Below, piece by piece: positions 24,768-36,105 of a DNA stretch of 64,000 nucleotides. The stretch covers positions 81,973,936 to 82,037,935 of the forward strand of contig CM060316.1 in the NCBI GenBank assembly GCA_030674155.1, in the 5' to 3' direction. Position 1 is the stretch's first letter, and each line of letters begins with the position of its first letter. The DNA is from Stramonita haemastoma (Eukaryota > Mollusca > Gastropoda > Neogastropoda > Muricidae). The translations under genes and the position numbers were made by a program. The notes under the pieces were generated by a model. It was not told where the DNA came from. It did not search any database and saw only the letters and a list, made by a program, of their open reading frames with translations.

Positions 24768-24770
<3 letters not shown>

Positions 24771-24879
24771 CTGCCTCCGTGGTATCAACACTTCAGCTAC
24801 TTTGCCCGTTACCTGGCTCACCTCAACAGTGCCGTCAATCCCCTCATCTACGCCGGTTTCAATGACAACTTCCAGAAAG
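24771..24879 (+). CDS. Class A GPCR, TM7 exon (haplotype copy A)
   Basis: 109-bp exon between TGCAG (acceptor) and G|GTGGGC (donor), ending in phase 1. It encodes 36 residues: an extracellular-loop start LPPWYQHF, helix 7 with FARYLAHLNSAVNPLIYA containing the rhodopsin-family NPxxY signature (N at 24837), then FNDNFQK at the start of helix 8. The last exon at 42974-43077 continues it in phase. The Asn-Ser-x-x-Asn-Pro and NDNF patterns suit a peptide- or amine-type receptor, but the ligand class cannot be read from this exon. Upstream exons for helices 1-6 were not found. The same exon recurs at 33549-33657; the two are probably one exon from two haplotypes. Confidence 0.8.
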
Positions 24880-25904
24880 GTGGGCTGAGTGTCTAGTCCT
24901 TCTGGCGTTTCTGTTGTCAAGCACCAGTTCAAAACATCACCATCCTCCAGTTCGGTTATTTTTTAAGCAGATATGTTTATGTGTGGTTATTACCGTCATT
25001 GTACTACATGTATCTGTGTTTCCTTTTTTATTGTATGATTTCTTACATTAAACTTTGAACTACACATATCACCAGTCTTGAGGCTTGCATTTTTATGATG
25101 TTTTTGATTAACAAACTGGCTGACTGTTGTTGTTGTTGCTGCTGTTGCTTTTTGTTTTATTTCATTGATGTTTGCTTCTTTCGATTTTCTATGTCCAGCT
25201 CTAAAATCAGTCGTGACGCGTGTTTCAGTGGCTTTGCGGTCGTCGTGATTGTAGTTACGTCACAGCGGAGTTTTCTGATTTCAGTAGTTTTCTTTTTTTT
25301 TCCGCGTTGTGTAAATCTTTGAACCACGTTATTCTGCACCTAAAAGACGTCTTCTTCTGTCGTCTTTTTCTTTCGATTTTTTTCTATTTAATTTGGGTGA
25401 TAACAGTAAGCTTTTTCTGGTGTTTTTACCACCAGTCTAGCCTCCATGATCATGCTGTCATTCCAGTCTTATTTGTTCCGTTATTTATTCATTATCTGTT
25501 TCCCATGTTCGTCTGGAAAGGGTCAGGAAAGGGACAGGTCTGTTTAAAAAATTGTTGGGTTTTGGGGGGGGTCTATTTTGGTTTTCAGACATTGCTTTTC
25601 CATTTTCACTTTGCTGCAGTGTCATTGCATTCCAGTCCAATCCAGTTTGAAAGAAAATCATTCGGATTTTTTGTTGTTGTTGTTGTTGTTGTTGTTTTAT
25701 TCCTGCTCAACATGAAAATTTCCAGATATCGGGGCGGGGGATTGGAGGGGGTTGCAAAATAAAATACAGTTGTATTGTTTTTCTATGACTGCCCAAAACT
25801 GCTTTTAGTCAGCCGTAGAATGTTGCTCTGTTAACTTCCTACATAGCAGGCTTAACATATATCCGTTTAACAAAAATGACATCATGATGGACAGTGACGT
25901 AGGA
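24880..25904. other. GPCR intron sequence (copy A)
   Basis: Unique T-rich intronic DNA with (TTG)n at 25674-25695 (two units shorter in copy B). The 180-codon plus frame at 25220-25762 is T-rich low-complexity translation without a domain. Confidence 0.6.
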
Positions 25905-26157
<253 letters not shown>

Positions 26158-26911
26158 TTTATTCTTTTATATCGAGGATAACAGAGTAAGCAATCATGTG
26201 CTTTTTTTCATCCGGTCCCCGTGTGTATGCAGTTTTTGTAAATACTGTCATCTGTTCCCACCGGCACACGATGGCCTACTCTTACGAAAAGCGGAACAGG
26301 ATTTAACGTGTGCGCAAGATGTTCTGCGTGCGTTCGCACACGGGGCCTCGGTTTAAAGTAGGTAGGACCACGGCAGCCGCTAATGAGTAAAGCGTAGTGG
26401 AAAGTGGCAAATTAGATCTAACTTTGCACCCAAATTTCTCCATCCAAATCTAAAAGAAAGCTAAAAAAAAATATACTAGTAAAAAGTTTAATGCATTAAC
26501 TTAACGTCTGTAATATCATTTTGCAAGAATGATGACTGGATAAGTGCGAGCGATGATTTGATATCGGTAATAAACTTAAAAACTCGCCGCTACCGGAGCC
26601 TCACTGGCTGAAAACGCGACTCGGTGAATTTTCGTGCTTCGTCTTCCAACACGATCTGTCACCCCTTCACTATACAAACCTATTCATAGCGCATACCATT
26701 GGAAAGAAGAAACTCTCCACTAACCGATTATATGAGGAAACTTTAGTGAATTTTTTTTTTTAATACAGTATAATGCGTTTAAAAAATCCCTACATTTTTC
26801 GGAAGTCGTAGAAATTTCCCTATTAATCGTACAAAAAAATCCAACACAGCGTTAAAAAGCTCGTTTTTTCAAGAACAAAAACCTCATTTCAGTTTATCGG
26901 TTATTTCCGTT

Positions 26912-26975
26912 AAATGACGTCTGATTCTCATTTGCATACAGCACCCCCCTTCTAACTGACCAAAATGGCGGCCTT
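26912..26975 (+). promoter_or_regulatory. CRE/octamer/YY1-like motif cluster in the transposon
   Basis: Within about 60 bp: ATGACGTCT (CRE-like), ATTTGCATA (octamer) and CCAAAATGGCGGCC (YY1-like, overlapping an ATG). All lie on the plus strand in the left third of the hAT-like element. Matches were read by eye; function is inference. Confidence 0.35.
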
Positions 26976-27093
26976 AGCGAGTCTACACATAGATGCTTCA
27001 GACTTGCGAACGTCGATAGAGATTTTCGATGTGTACAGCGCATTTACACTCACATCTAAAGAAGTAAATGCTGTGCTTTTATTTTGTACGTAG
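26965..27093 (+). CDS. Small open frame in the hAT-like element, unknown
   Basis: 42 codons starting MAALASLHIDASDLRTSI and ending LLFCT before TAG. The ATG lies inside the YY1-like motif. A second frame at about 27297-27477 follows a good acceptor-like TTTTTTTCTTAG and contains CYIVPKCSTKHRENK. The two could be remnants of a spliced captured gene or of a transposase. I recognise neither, and the call is weak. Confidence 0.25.
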   Translation: MAALASLHIDASDLRTSIEIFDVYSAFTLTSKEVNAVLLFCT

Positions 27094-27758
27094 TTACTAT
27101 CGAATCTCGATGATTTAGATTTAAAAACTTATCGTTGATCGCAAGTTTATCCCGGACTGGGATCGCAGGGAGCGAAGAACTAGGTCATCGAAGGGTGCTC
27201 TCAGAATTTATGAGCTCGCGTGAAATTTTTCTATTATAACAATAAATGAGGGTGATGATTCTATTCTAAATAGTTTCTAGTAGTGTTTGTTTTTTTCTTA
27301 GGATCTGTACTTTGTTATATCGTGCCGAAATGTTCGACGAAACATCGTGAAAACAAATGCAAGAATGATAACTCTTGCCTAGATCTAATTTCTAATAGAG
27401 ATTTGGCCGATTTTGTTTACCGTTTGTTGTGTCTGTGTGCATATAAGACCGCATTTTTAACAGAAATAGTGATTTAACGATTAGAAATCACTCCTGAATG
27501 CATCCATTTAAATTCATGCAAAGCAAAACTTTTTTTTTTTTAATCAGAGCATACAAGTGCTAATCAAATTGAGTAAAACTTTGTTCTCTCTGTTGGTTTC
27601 ACATTTTAAACAGTGCATGAACTTTCTTCACTTCTTTTTCATTAAGTTGTTTTTGTTTCACCAAACATGTAGTTAGAAAGAAAAAAAACACAAGAAAAAC
27701 TGAAAACTTTGTAATGATTTTATTGTGCACAAACAAGCCTATTCAATACTAATTTTTA

Positions 27759-27760
<2 letters not shown>

Positions 27761-27799
<39 letters not shown>

Positions 27800-27828
27800 C
27801 ACACAAAGTCACACACACACACAAATAC

Positions 27829-27912
<84 letters not shown>

Positions 27913-27921
27913 ATTCACACA

Positions 27922-27994
<73 letters not shown>

Positions 27995-27998
27995 CACA
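27761..27998. repeat. Interrupted (CA)n array in the transposon
   Basis: Four CA blocks separated by short unique pieces (TCACACAAAG, ATACTATATATATT, TGATTCACACACT). Confidence 0.9.
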
Positions 27999-28409
27999 CC
28001 ACTCATACCTCTACAATTCATACTTGCATGTATGCACACTTAAATAAAATGTACAGACACTAAGAATACACACCGATTAGGCAACTCACAAAAATGTCCA
28101 AATATGCATTTTTAATTGTACAAGAAAAATGTTAAAAAATACAACACTAATAAGTCTATATCATACAGGCATTGCAACAGTATGTCACACAGTGAAAGAT
28201 ATTTCAGCAGAGGTCTAGGAGGTCTGTGATATATTTAGGAAGAAACTATGCAAAGGTTAAAATCACTGGGCACAAAAAGGATACATGCAACAATCACAAT
28301 GCAACATGTAAGCTCACCAGAAACCTATAAAAAAAAAAAAAAATAAAAGAACACAGATGATCACATGAGTACACCTATGATATATTGTACAGAAGATGCT
28401 TGACAAGAC

Positions 28410-29215
28410 AAAGGGGGGGGGGGGGGTGTTAGGGGAAAAAACAAACAGAATCACTTGGAATGGCCTTATAAAAGACATGCGCATTGTTTCAAGACAAACA
28501 TTTTGATAGGTGTACCATTTTTGTCAGTCAATTAAAAACATATATGATGTTAATGCCTATAAGGGGGAGGGGGGCTGAGTGGGGGGGGGGGGGGGGGGGT
28601 GAGTGAGGGGGGGGGACCAGAATAACTTGGAATGCTCTTTAAAAAGACTCACATGTTTAAAAGACAAATATTTTGATAGGTGTACCATTTCTATCAGTCA
28701 ATTAGAAGCTGAGATATGATGTTAATGCCTATTGGGGGGGGGGGGGGGGGGGGGGGAAGGGGGGGGGGGAGGAGTGGAGGGGGGGGGAACCAGAATCACT
28801 TGGAATGCCCTTTAAAAAGACTCACTGTTTAAAGACAAATATTTTTGATAGGTGTACCATTTCTATCAGTCAATTAGAAGCCGAGATATGATGTTAATGC
28901 CTATGGGGGGGGGGGTAGAAGTGGAGGGGGGGGGGAACCAGAATCACTTGGAATGCCCTTTAAAAAGACGCACTGTTTAAAGACAAATATTTTGATAGGT
29001 GTACCATTTCTGTCAGTCAATTAGAAGCTGAGATATGATGATAATGCCTATTGAGGGGGGGGGGGGGAGGGGGGGAAGAGGGAGTGGAGGGGGGGACCAG
29101 AATCACTTTGAATACCCTTTAAAAGACTCACTGTTTAAAGACAAACATTTTGATAGGTTTTATACCATTTCTGTCAGTCAATTAGAAGCTGAGATATGAT
29201 GATATGCCTACGGGC
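28410..29215. repeat. Five tandem G-rich units inside the transposon
   Basis: Five copies of a roughly 145-185 bp unit, each with CAGAATCACTTGGAATG, GACAAATATTTTGATAGGTG, TGTCAGTCAATTAGAAGC and GATATGATGTTAATGCC, separated by poly-G blocks of variable length. The first unit is the most divergent. The G blocks are strong G-quadruplex candidates and would also be hard to sequence. Confidence 0.9.
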
Positions 29216-30152
29216 TGGTTTTGTGTTATTATTTGGACAGGTTTTATGCTTCACAAATTGCTGTCATAGGGGTGTTTTGGATGATTGCAGTTTGCCTCTA
29301 CATGATTTTTAGCTTCTAAAAAAAAATACATAGCATCTGAGTAATAAGTACAAGCTGTAATATAGATCTTAGACACTTTTAGGCATTCTTGAGATTTTTA
29401 CAGGAGGGTAAAGTACCCCTTTCAGCTCAATTCGCGAGCTATTTTTAGAATTTTTCTCTGATTTTGATGTAAAATTCCATTTGTTTCCTTTGACTTATTT
29501 TTCTGCTTTTTAGATATTTGTTTCTTCAAAGTAGCATAAATAATATAAAACTAGTTTCAGCACTGTCAGGTTCATAATAAGCATGAGGGAGATGTCCAAA
29601 TAAGGCTTTAAATAACGAATTGACATTTTTATCCCATCTGAAAATTTTTAAAGTGGTATATCTCAAAAACTGTCTAAGATAATGAATGAAATTTTGCATG
29701 CTTCTTGATCTTGCTTTCTATCTTTCATTTGAGATAACAAATATCAAATTCTATGACAAACTGAAAAAATGAGTGGTCCCTACCTATTTAAAGTCTTATT
29801 TTGAAGGACTTTTGGGGAGTGGAGTTCGGCACTGATGTTAACTCCAGGGAATAAATTTCCTCGACCAGACTTGAACCCGGGTCGTCAAATTGCCAGCGCA
29901 ATGTTCTGACCACTAGGTTATCCGTCTCCGATAGATAGATAGAGCGACAGACAGACAAAAAGATAAAACAGGAAAAGACAGACAGACAGACGACAGACAG
30001 ACAGAGATATGCATTGATGTCCTGCAATTTTCTTATTATTCTATGCCCATCATTTTCCATAGTTCAAAATGTTTCGGCTTTTTTTCTCACCACATTTAAT
30101 TTATAATTGGTCTCAATTTGTTTGTATATGTACGATATTTAATGATTATACC

Positions 30153-30450
30153 TCACCTCACCCCCACATCATTCTCCTGACCGAATGGTCGTAGAGGAGA
30201 TATGAGGATGTTGATGGACGTTCTTCTCCTCCATCCAGACCGGTCCTCTGCCCTGCGGATCAGCGTTGCGCTGTCCATCCCGGTTCCACTCCTTGAGTGT
30301 TGTCCATCCAGTTCTTGGGTTGCCTTCCTCTGCGTCTTTCCCCTTCCAAGGTTCCCTGCAGAACCGTTTTGGGCAGCGTGTTGTGTCGGGTGACGTGCCC
30401 AAACCAAGACATCTTCCCTCCTTTTTAGTGTTATACATCCTGCCAAAATG
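30153..30450 (-). pseudogene. RTE 3'-end fragment (copy A)
   Basis: Minus-strand remnant of the RTE C-terminus (RRGRQPKN- and DRSGWRR-like pieces). It is shifted between frames by several one-base indels relative to the cleaner copy B at 35541-35835. The tail is CCTCACCTCACCCCCA. Confidence 0.75.
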
Positions 30451-30724
30451 CAGAGGGCCTAAGCATATTAAGTAAAAGACTACTTGCGTTTGCAGACAAG
30501 ACACTTTGCAAGAGTTCAATATGTGAAATTAGCGAAACATAACTTCCAGACCCCACAGCTTTTAAAGGACAACAAGATAACTGGTCTAAATTGTGACATG
30601 CTAAGTAGCAATTTTTTTGTGTGCCTTACATATTGTAATTCGATCATGACCATTTTAAAAATTTCATTGTGCAGTGTGGTTGGTGCTATGTTTCCTAAAA
30701 ATGGTATATCAAACTGTCTTGTTT

Positions 30725-30824
30725 NNNNNNNNNNNNNNNNNNNNNNNNNNNNNNNNNNNNNNNNNNNNNNNNNNNNNNNNNNNNNNNNNNNNNNNNNNNN
30801 NNNNNNNNNNNNNNNNNNNNNNNN
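30725..30824. other. Assembly gap of exactly 100 N
   Basis: A round 100-N run, the usual placeholder for a scaffold join of unknown size. The sequences on its two sides belong to the two ends of the same duplicated block. Confidence 1.
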
Positions 30825-30931
30825 TTTTGTTTTGGGTTTGGCTTGGTTTGGCTTTTTTTTTTTTAAAGGGAGATACACTTAGCTTGACTAAGCTATATAC
30901 TTTGAATGATGCTAAAAACCAAGGTCACGTG

Positions 30932-31108
30932 TTACAACGCACCCAGAACACCCGGTGCATACGTTAAAACCTGCTCTGCCTTTCCGAAGAGTAGGCCATT
31001 TGTGCAGATGGCAAAATCTACAAAACCGTTGGCACACAGTGTTGGATGGGAAAAAAAAAGCATACACGTGGTTCTGTTATCCTCGAAATAGAAAAAAATG
31101 GATAAGTA
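30932..31108 (+). mobile_element. SINE-A copy, 5'-truncated (copy B)
   Basis: Haplotype counterpart of 22144-22320, with three more A in the GGGAAAAAA run. Confidence 0.75.
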
Positions 31109-31232
31109 ATGTGGTTGAAAATACCACTTTTCTCGATCATTTTTATTTGAGCACAGCCGTAGGTCTGGCTGCGGCACAACGTATGAATTAGTAGTTATTT
31201 TTTCTTAAATTGTAAAAAATAATTTAGAAACC

Positions 31233-31672
31233 AGATCTTGCCCACACGTTAAAAACCTGTTCCATCTTTCGAAAGAGCAGGCTATTGTGTGCCGGTAGGA
31301 GCGGATGACAACAATTTGAAAAAAAGAAACAGCATGCACACAGGTGTCGAGTTTAGAAGCCATTTCTGGGGAAAAAAACGGGAGTTGGAGTGCCCAGGGC
31401 GGTTCCGGGCTGTATATGGCAACGTTCTGGTGGCTCCTGCGACGGTACTGGAACCGGGAGTATCGGCGATTGCCTTTCCAAATTGGACCATTCCAGCGAT
31501 GCGGAGAGAGAGAGAGAGGGGGGGGGGGTCTGCTGCATGGGTAACAACTTGCCGCCACCTCCCCCCCCCCCCTGGCCCACCCCATACTTACTTACCCAGG
31601 CTTTGCGCTCTAGAGCCTAAAACCTAGAGCGCAACTCCATAGTCTTCTGGGACTGACGGATGCCTACCACTA
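31233..31672 (+). mobile_element. SINE-B copy, 5'-truncated (copy B)
   Basis: Counterpart of 22443-22882. It differs in AG/G/C run lengths near 31500-31575 and by a short indel at CCAAATTGGACC. The 3' hairpin is conserved. Confidence 0.8.
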
Positions 31673-31724
31673 ATTTAAAAACCTGGCTTTACTGTTAAAT
31701 TAAAGGACATATAGGACACTCCAA

Positions 31725-32677
31725 TGTCTCACGGACTTGCTTTGCCTTGCACTGCTCTGCCTTGTCTTGCCTTGTGCTGCCTTGCCTTGCCTTGTGCTGC
31801 CTTGCCTAGCCTTGCCTTGCATTGCTCTTCCTAGCCTTGCACTGCTCTGCCTTGTCTTGCCTTGTGCTGCCTTGCCTTGCCTTGTGCTGCCTTGCCTTGC
31901 ACTGCTCTTCCTAGCCTTGCCTTGTACTGCCTTGCCTTGTACTGCCTTGCATTGTGCTGCCTTGCCTTGTGCTGCCTTGCCTTGCGCTGCCTTGCCTTGT
32001 GCTGCCTTGCCTTCTGCTGCCTTGCCTTGTGCTGCCTTGCCTTGTGCTGCCTTGCCTTGTGCTGCCTTGCACTGCCTTGCCTTCTGATGCCTTGCTTTGT
32101 GCTGCCTTGCCTTCTGATGCCTTGCCTTGTGCTGCCTTGCTTTGTGCTGCCTTGCCTTGTGCTGCCTTGCCTTGCGCTGCCTTGCCTTCTGCTGCCTTGC
32201 CTTGTGCTGCCTTGCACTGCCTTGCCTTCTGATGCCTTGCCTTCTGATGCCTTGCCTTGTGCTGCCTTGCCTTGTGCTGCCTTGCCTTGTGCTGCCTTGC
32301 ATTGTGCTGCCTTGCCTTGTGCTGCCTTGCCTTGTGCTGCCTTGCACTACCTTGCCTTGTGCTGCTTGCCTAGCCTTGCCTTGCAGTGCTTTTCTTTGCC
32401 TAGCCTTGCCTTGCACTGCCTTGCCTTGTGCTGCCTTGCCTTGCACTGCTCTTCCTTGCCTAGCCTTGCCTTGCTCTTCCTTGCCTAACCTTGCCTTGCA
32501 CTGCCTTGCCTTTTGCTGCCTTGCCTTGCACTGCTCTTCCTTGCCTAACCTTGCCTTGCAGTGCTTTTCTTTGCCTAGCCTTGCCTTGCACTGCCTTGCC
32601 TTGTGCTGCCTTGCCTTGCACTGCTCTTCCTTGCGCTGCCTTGCCCTGCACTGCCTTGCCTTACCTTGCCTTGCCAC
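31725..32677. repeat. CCTTG-based satellite (copy B)
   Basis: Counterpart of 22935-23902, a few 15-bp units shorter or rearranged (net about 15 bp). Same spurious long open frames. Confidence 0.95.
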
Positions 32678-33000
32678 ACAAAGTTCCAGAATTGAGCATA
32701 ATGTGTAATGTGACTAGCATCTCCCTCTTGTACTTAGTGTTTGTTACATACAGCAATAAATCCTGAATTCTTTGGCCGAAAGGAATCTTTCACGATTGAG
32801 AGTTGTTTCTTGTTGGTTTCATAGCATGTAAACCGCTCTCCAAAAAAATGCCAGCAATATAAATGGTGAATTAAGAATTAGGTTTTAGCAGTGGTTGTCA
32901 AAAACATGCACCCATATAATTTACCCCTGTGTGTATGATTACGTTGCCTAGGAACCCAGAGTGACATATTATGCCGTGTGTTAAAGAAATCTTTTTCTTC

Positions 33001-33041
<41 letters not shown>

Positions 33042-33066
33042 GGGGGGGGGGGGGGGTCGTTTTTCG

Positions 33067-33160
33067 GCTAGAGCTCCGAAGTTCACCAATGGTGAGACTT
33101 TGCCTATGCGACCGGTTTTGCCCACCATGAAGGTTGCCGCATTACGACTTCGGAGATATA
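33067..33160 (-). mobile_element. SINE-C 3' fragment (copy B)
   Basis: Counterpart of 24291-24384, preceded by T and G runs of slightly different length. Confidence 0.65.
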
Positions 33161-33217
33161 TACTGGATGATTTTTGTGTTTCAGTAACCCACGAACGTCG
33201 ACTTGAAGTACGAGATT

Positions 33218-33430
33218 TTATATATATATATATGTATGTATGTATGTATGTATGAAGGAAATCAAGGAATTAAGGCACTTGCAGGTCTGTGCTTAAAGTT
33301 GACCTGGGAGACAGTAAAAATCCTTATCCTTAAATTATCAGACGCCGCAGAGATTCGAACCCGCGACTTCATAGACCCATGGTATGGAAGTCGAACGGTC
33401 TTAACCACTCCGCTATCGAGTCCGTCTCTG
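33218..33430 (-). mobile_element. SINE-D with tRNA-like head (copy B)
   Basis: Counterpart of 24443-24652, with one extra TATG unit in the tail. A and B boxes are identical. Confidence 0.7.
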
Positions 33431-33478
33431 TGTTTGATACGAGACTGCGTCAACATATTGGAATTACGACTTGCTGAA

Positions 33479-33538
<60 letters not shown>

Positions 33539-33548
33539 GTGTGTGCAG

Positions 33549-33657
33549 CTGCCTCCGTGGTATCAACACTTCAGCTACTTTGCCCGTTACCTGGCTCACC
33601 TCAACAGTGCCGTCAATCCCCTCATCTACGCCGGTTTCAATGACAACTTCCAGAAAG
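33549..33657 (+). CDS. Class A GPCR, TM7 exon (haplotype copy B)
   Basis: Identical in length, phase, splice signals and coding sequence to 24771-24879, including the NPLIY motif. The preceding TG tract (33481-33545) has one missing G. This copy lies on the contig that continues to the last exon at 42974, so it is the one to use in a gene model. Counting both copies would wrongly give a receptor with two helix 7 segments. The intron to the last exon is 9.3 kb from here. Confidence 0.8.
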
Positions 33658-34677
33658 GTGGGCTGAGTGTCTAGTCCTTCTGGCGTTTCTGTTGTCAAGC
33701 ACCAGTTCAAAACATCACCATCCTCCAGTTCGGTTATTTTTTTAAGCAGATATGTTTATGTGTGGTTATTACCGTCATTGTACTACATGTATCTGTGTTT
33801 CCTTTTTTATTGTATGATTTCTTACATTAAACTTTGAACTACACATATCACCAGTCTTGAGGCTTGCATTTTTATGATGTTTTTGATTAACAAACTGGCT
33901 GACTGTTGTTGTTGTTGCTGCTGTTGCTTTTTGTTTTATTTCATTGATGTTTGCTTCTTTCGATTTTCTATGTCCAGCTCTAAAATCAGTCGTGACGCGT
34001 GTTTCAGTGGCTTTGCGGTCGTCGTGATTGTAGTTACGTCACAGCGGAGTTTTCTGATTTCAGTAGTTTTCTTTTTTTTTCCGCGTTGTGTAAATCTTTG
34101 AACCACGTTATTCTGCACCTAAAAGACGTCTTCTTCTGTCGTCTTTTTCTTTCGATTTTTTTCTATTTAATTTGGGTGATAACAGTAAGCTTTTTCTGGT
34201 GTTTTTACCACCAGTCTAGCCTCCATGATCATGCTGTCATTCCAGTCTTATTTGTTCCGTTATTTATTCATTATCTGTTTCCCATGTTCGTCTGGAAAGG
34301 GTCAGGAAAGGGACAGGTCTGTTTAAAAAATTGTTGGGTTTTTGGGGGGGTCTATTTTGGTTTTCAGACATTGCTTTTCCATTTTCACTTTGCTGCAGTG
34401 TCATTGCATTCCAGTCCAATCCAGTTTGAAAGAAAATCATTCGGATTTTTTGTTGTTGTTGTTGTTGTTTTATTCCTGCTCAACATGAAAATTTCCAGAT
34501 ATCGGGGCGGGGGATTGGAGGGGGTTGCAAAATAAAATACAGTTGTATTGTTTTTCTATGACTGCCCAAAACTGCTTTTAGTCAGCCGTAGAATGTTGCT
34601 CTGTTAACTTCCTACATAGCAGGCTTAACATATATCCGTTTAACAAAAATGACATCATGATGGACAGTGACGTAGGA

Positions 34678-35306
<629 letters not shown>

Positions 35307-35341
35307 TAGATAGATAGAGCGACAGACAGACAAAAAGATAA

Positions 35342-35394
<53 letters not shown>

Positions 35395-35540
35395 GATATG
35401 CATTGATGTCCTGCAATTTTCTTATTATTCTATGCCTATCATTTTCCATAGTTCAAAATGTTTCGGCTTTTTTTCTCACCACATTTAATTTATAATTGGT
35501 CTCAATTTGTTTGTATATGTACGATATTAATGATTATACC
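35307..35540. repeat. (CAGA)n and A/T-rich flank (copy B)
   Basis: GATA/GACA-rich start and (CAGA)n at 35341-35393, then unique A/T-rich sequence. The counterpart in copy A is at 29935-30152, with a shorter CAGA array. Confidence 0.85.
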
Positions 35541-35835
35541 TCACCTCACCTCACATCATTCTCCTGACCGAATGGTCGTAGAGGAGATATGAGGATGTTG
35601 ATGACGTTCTTCTCCTCCATCCAGACCGGTCCTCTGCCCTGCGGATCAGCGTTGCGCTGTCCATCCCGGTCCACTCCTTGATGTTGTCCATCCAGTTCTT
35701 GGGTTGCCTTCCTCTGCGTCTTTCCCCTTCCAAGGTTCCCTGCAGAACCGTTTTGGGCAGCGTGTTGTGTCGGGTGACGTGCCCAAACCAAGACATCTTC
35801 CTCCTTTTTAGTGTTATACATCCTTGCCAAAATGC
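35541..35835 (-). pseudogene. RTE 3'-end fragment, stop codon in the tail (copy B)
   Basis: Minus frame from about 35830: LKRRKMSWFGHVTRHNTLPK, then GERRRGRQPKNWMDNI, a short frameshift, and a terminal LLYDHSVRRMM before TGA at 35551-35553. This matches the C-terminus of the RTE at 45960-48318 (RRKLMWFGHTTRHNTLAK) but is a different subfamily. The TGA is the first unit of a TGAGG repeat tail (35541-35553). Heavily 5'-truncated and dead. Confidence 0.8.
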
Positions 35836-36105
35836 AGAGGGCCTAAGCATATTAAGTAAAAGACTACTTGCGTAGCAGACAAGACACTTTGCAAGAGTTC
35901 AATATGTGAAATTAGCGAAACATAACTTCACAGACCCCACAGCTTTTTAAAGGCACAACAAGATAACTGGTCTAAATTGTGACATGCTAAGTAGCAATTT
36001 TTTTGTGCCTTACATATTGTAATTCGATCATGACCATTTTAAATATCATTGTGCAGTGTGGTTGGTGCTATGTTTCCTAAGATGGTATATCAAACTGTCT
36101 TGTTT

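Larger units (their letters stand above)
26359..29786. mobile_element. hAT-like non-autonomous DNA transposon (polymorphic)
   Basis: 3428 bp between identical TTTAAAGT copies (26352-26359 and 29787-29794; one T is ambiguous, giving a 7- or 8-bp target duplication). The ends are short inverted repeats: TAGGTAGG-ACCAC on the left and TAGGTAGGGACCAC read inward on the right. The empty site is visible at 35161-35168 with a single TTTAAAGT. An 8-bp duplication and TAGG-type termini fit hAT; a TTAA-type (piggyBac) reading is less good because the duplication extends beyond TTAA. No transposase frame is present. The interior holds a promoter-like patch (26912-26975), small open frames, (CA)n arrays and five G-rich tandem units. 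Confidence 0.8.

Noticed and set aside
25220..25762. 180-codon Phe/Val-rich frame (and 178-codon counterpart at 33999)
   Set aside because: Low-complexity T-rich intron sequence ending in a (TTG)n poly-Val; the length differs between haplotypes by repeat units, not by coding constraint.
26352..29794. piggyBac (TTAA) classification of the insertion
   Set aside because: The direct repeat extends to 7-8 bp (TTTAAAGT) beyond TTAA and the ends do not begin CCC; hAT fits better, though not proven.
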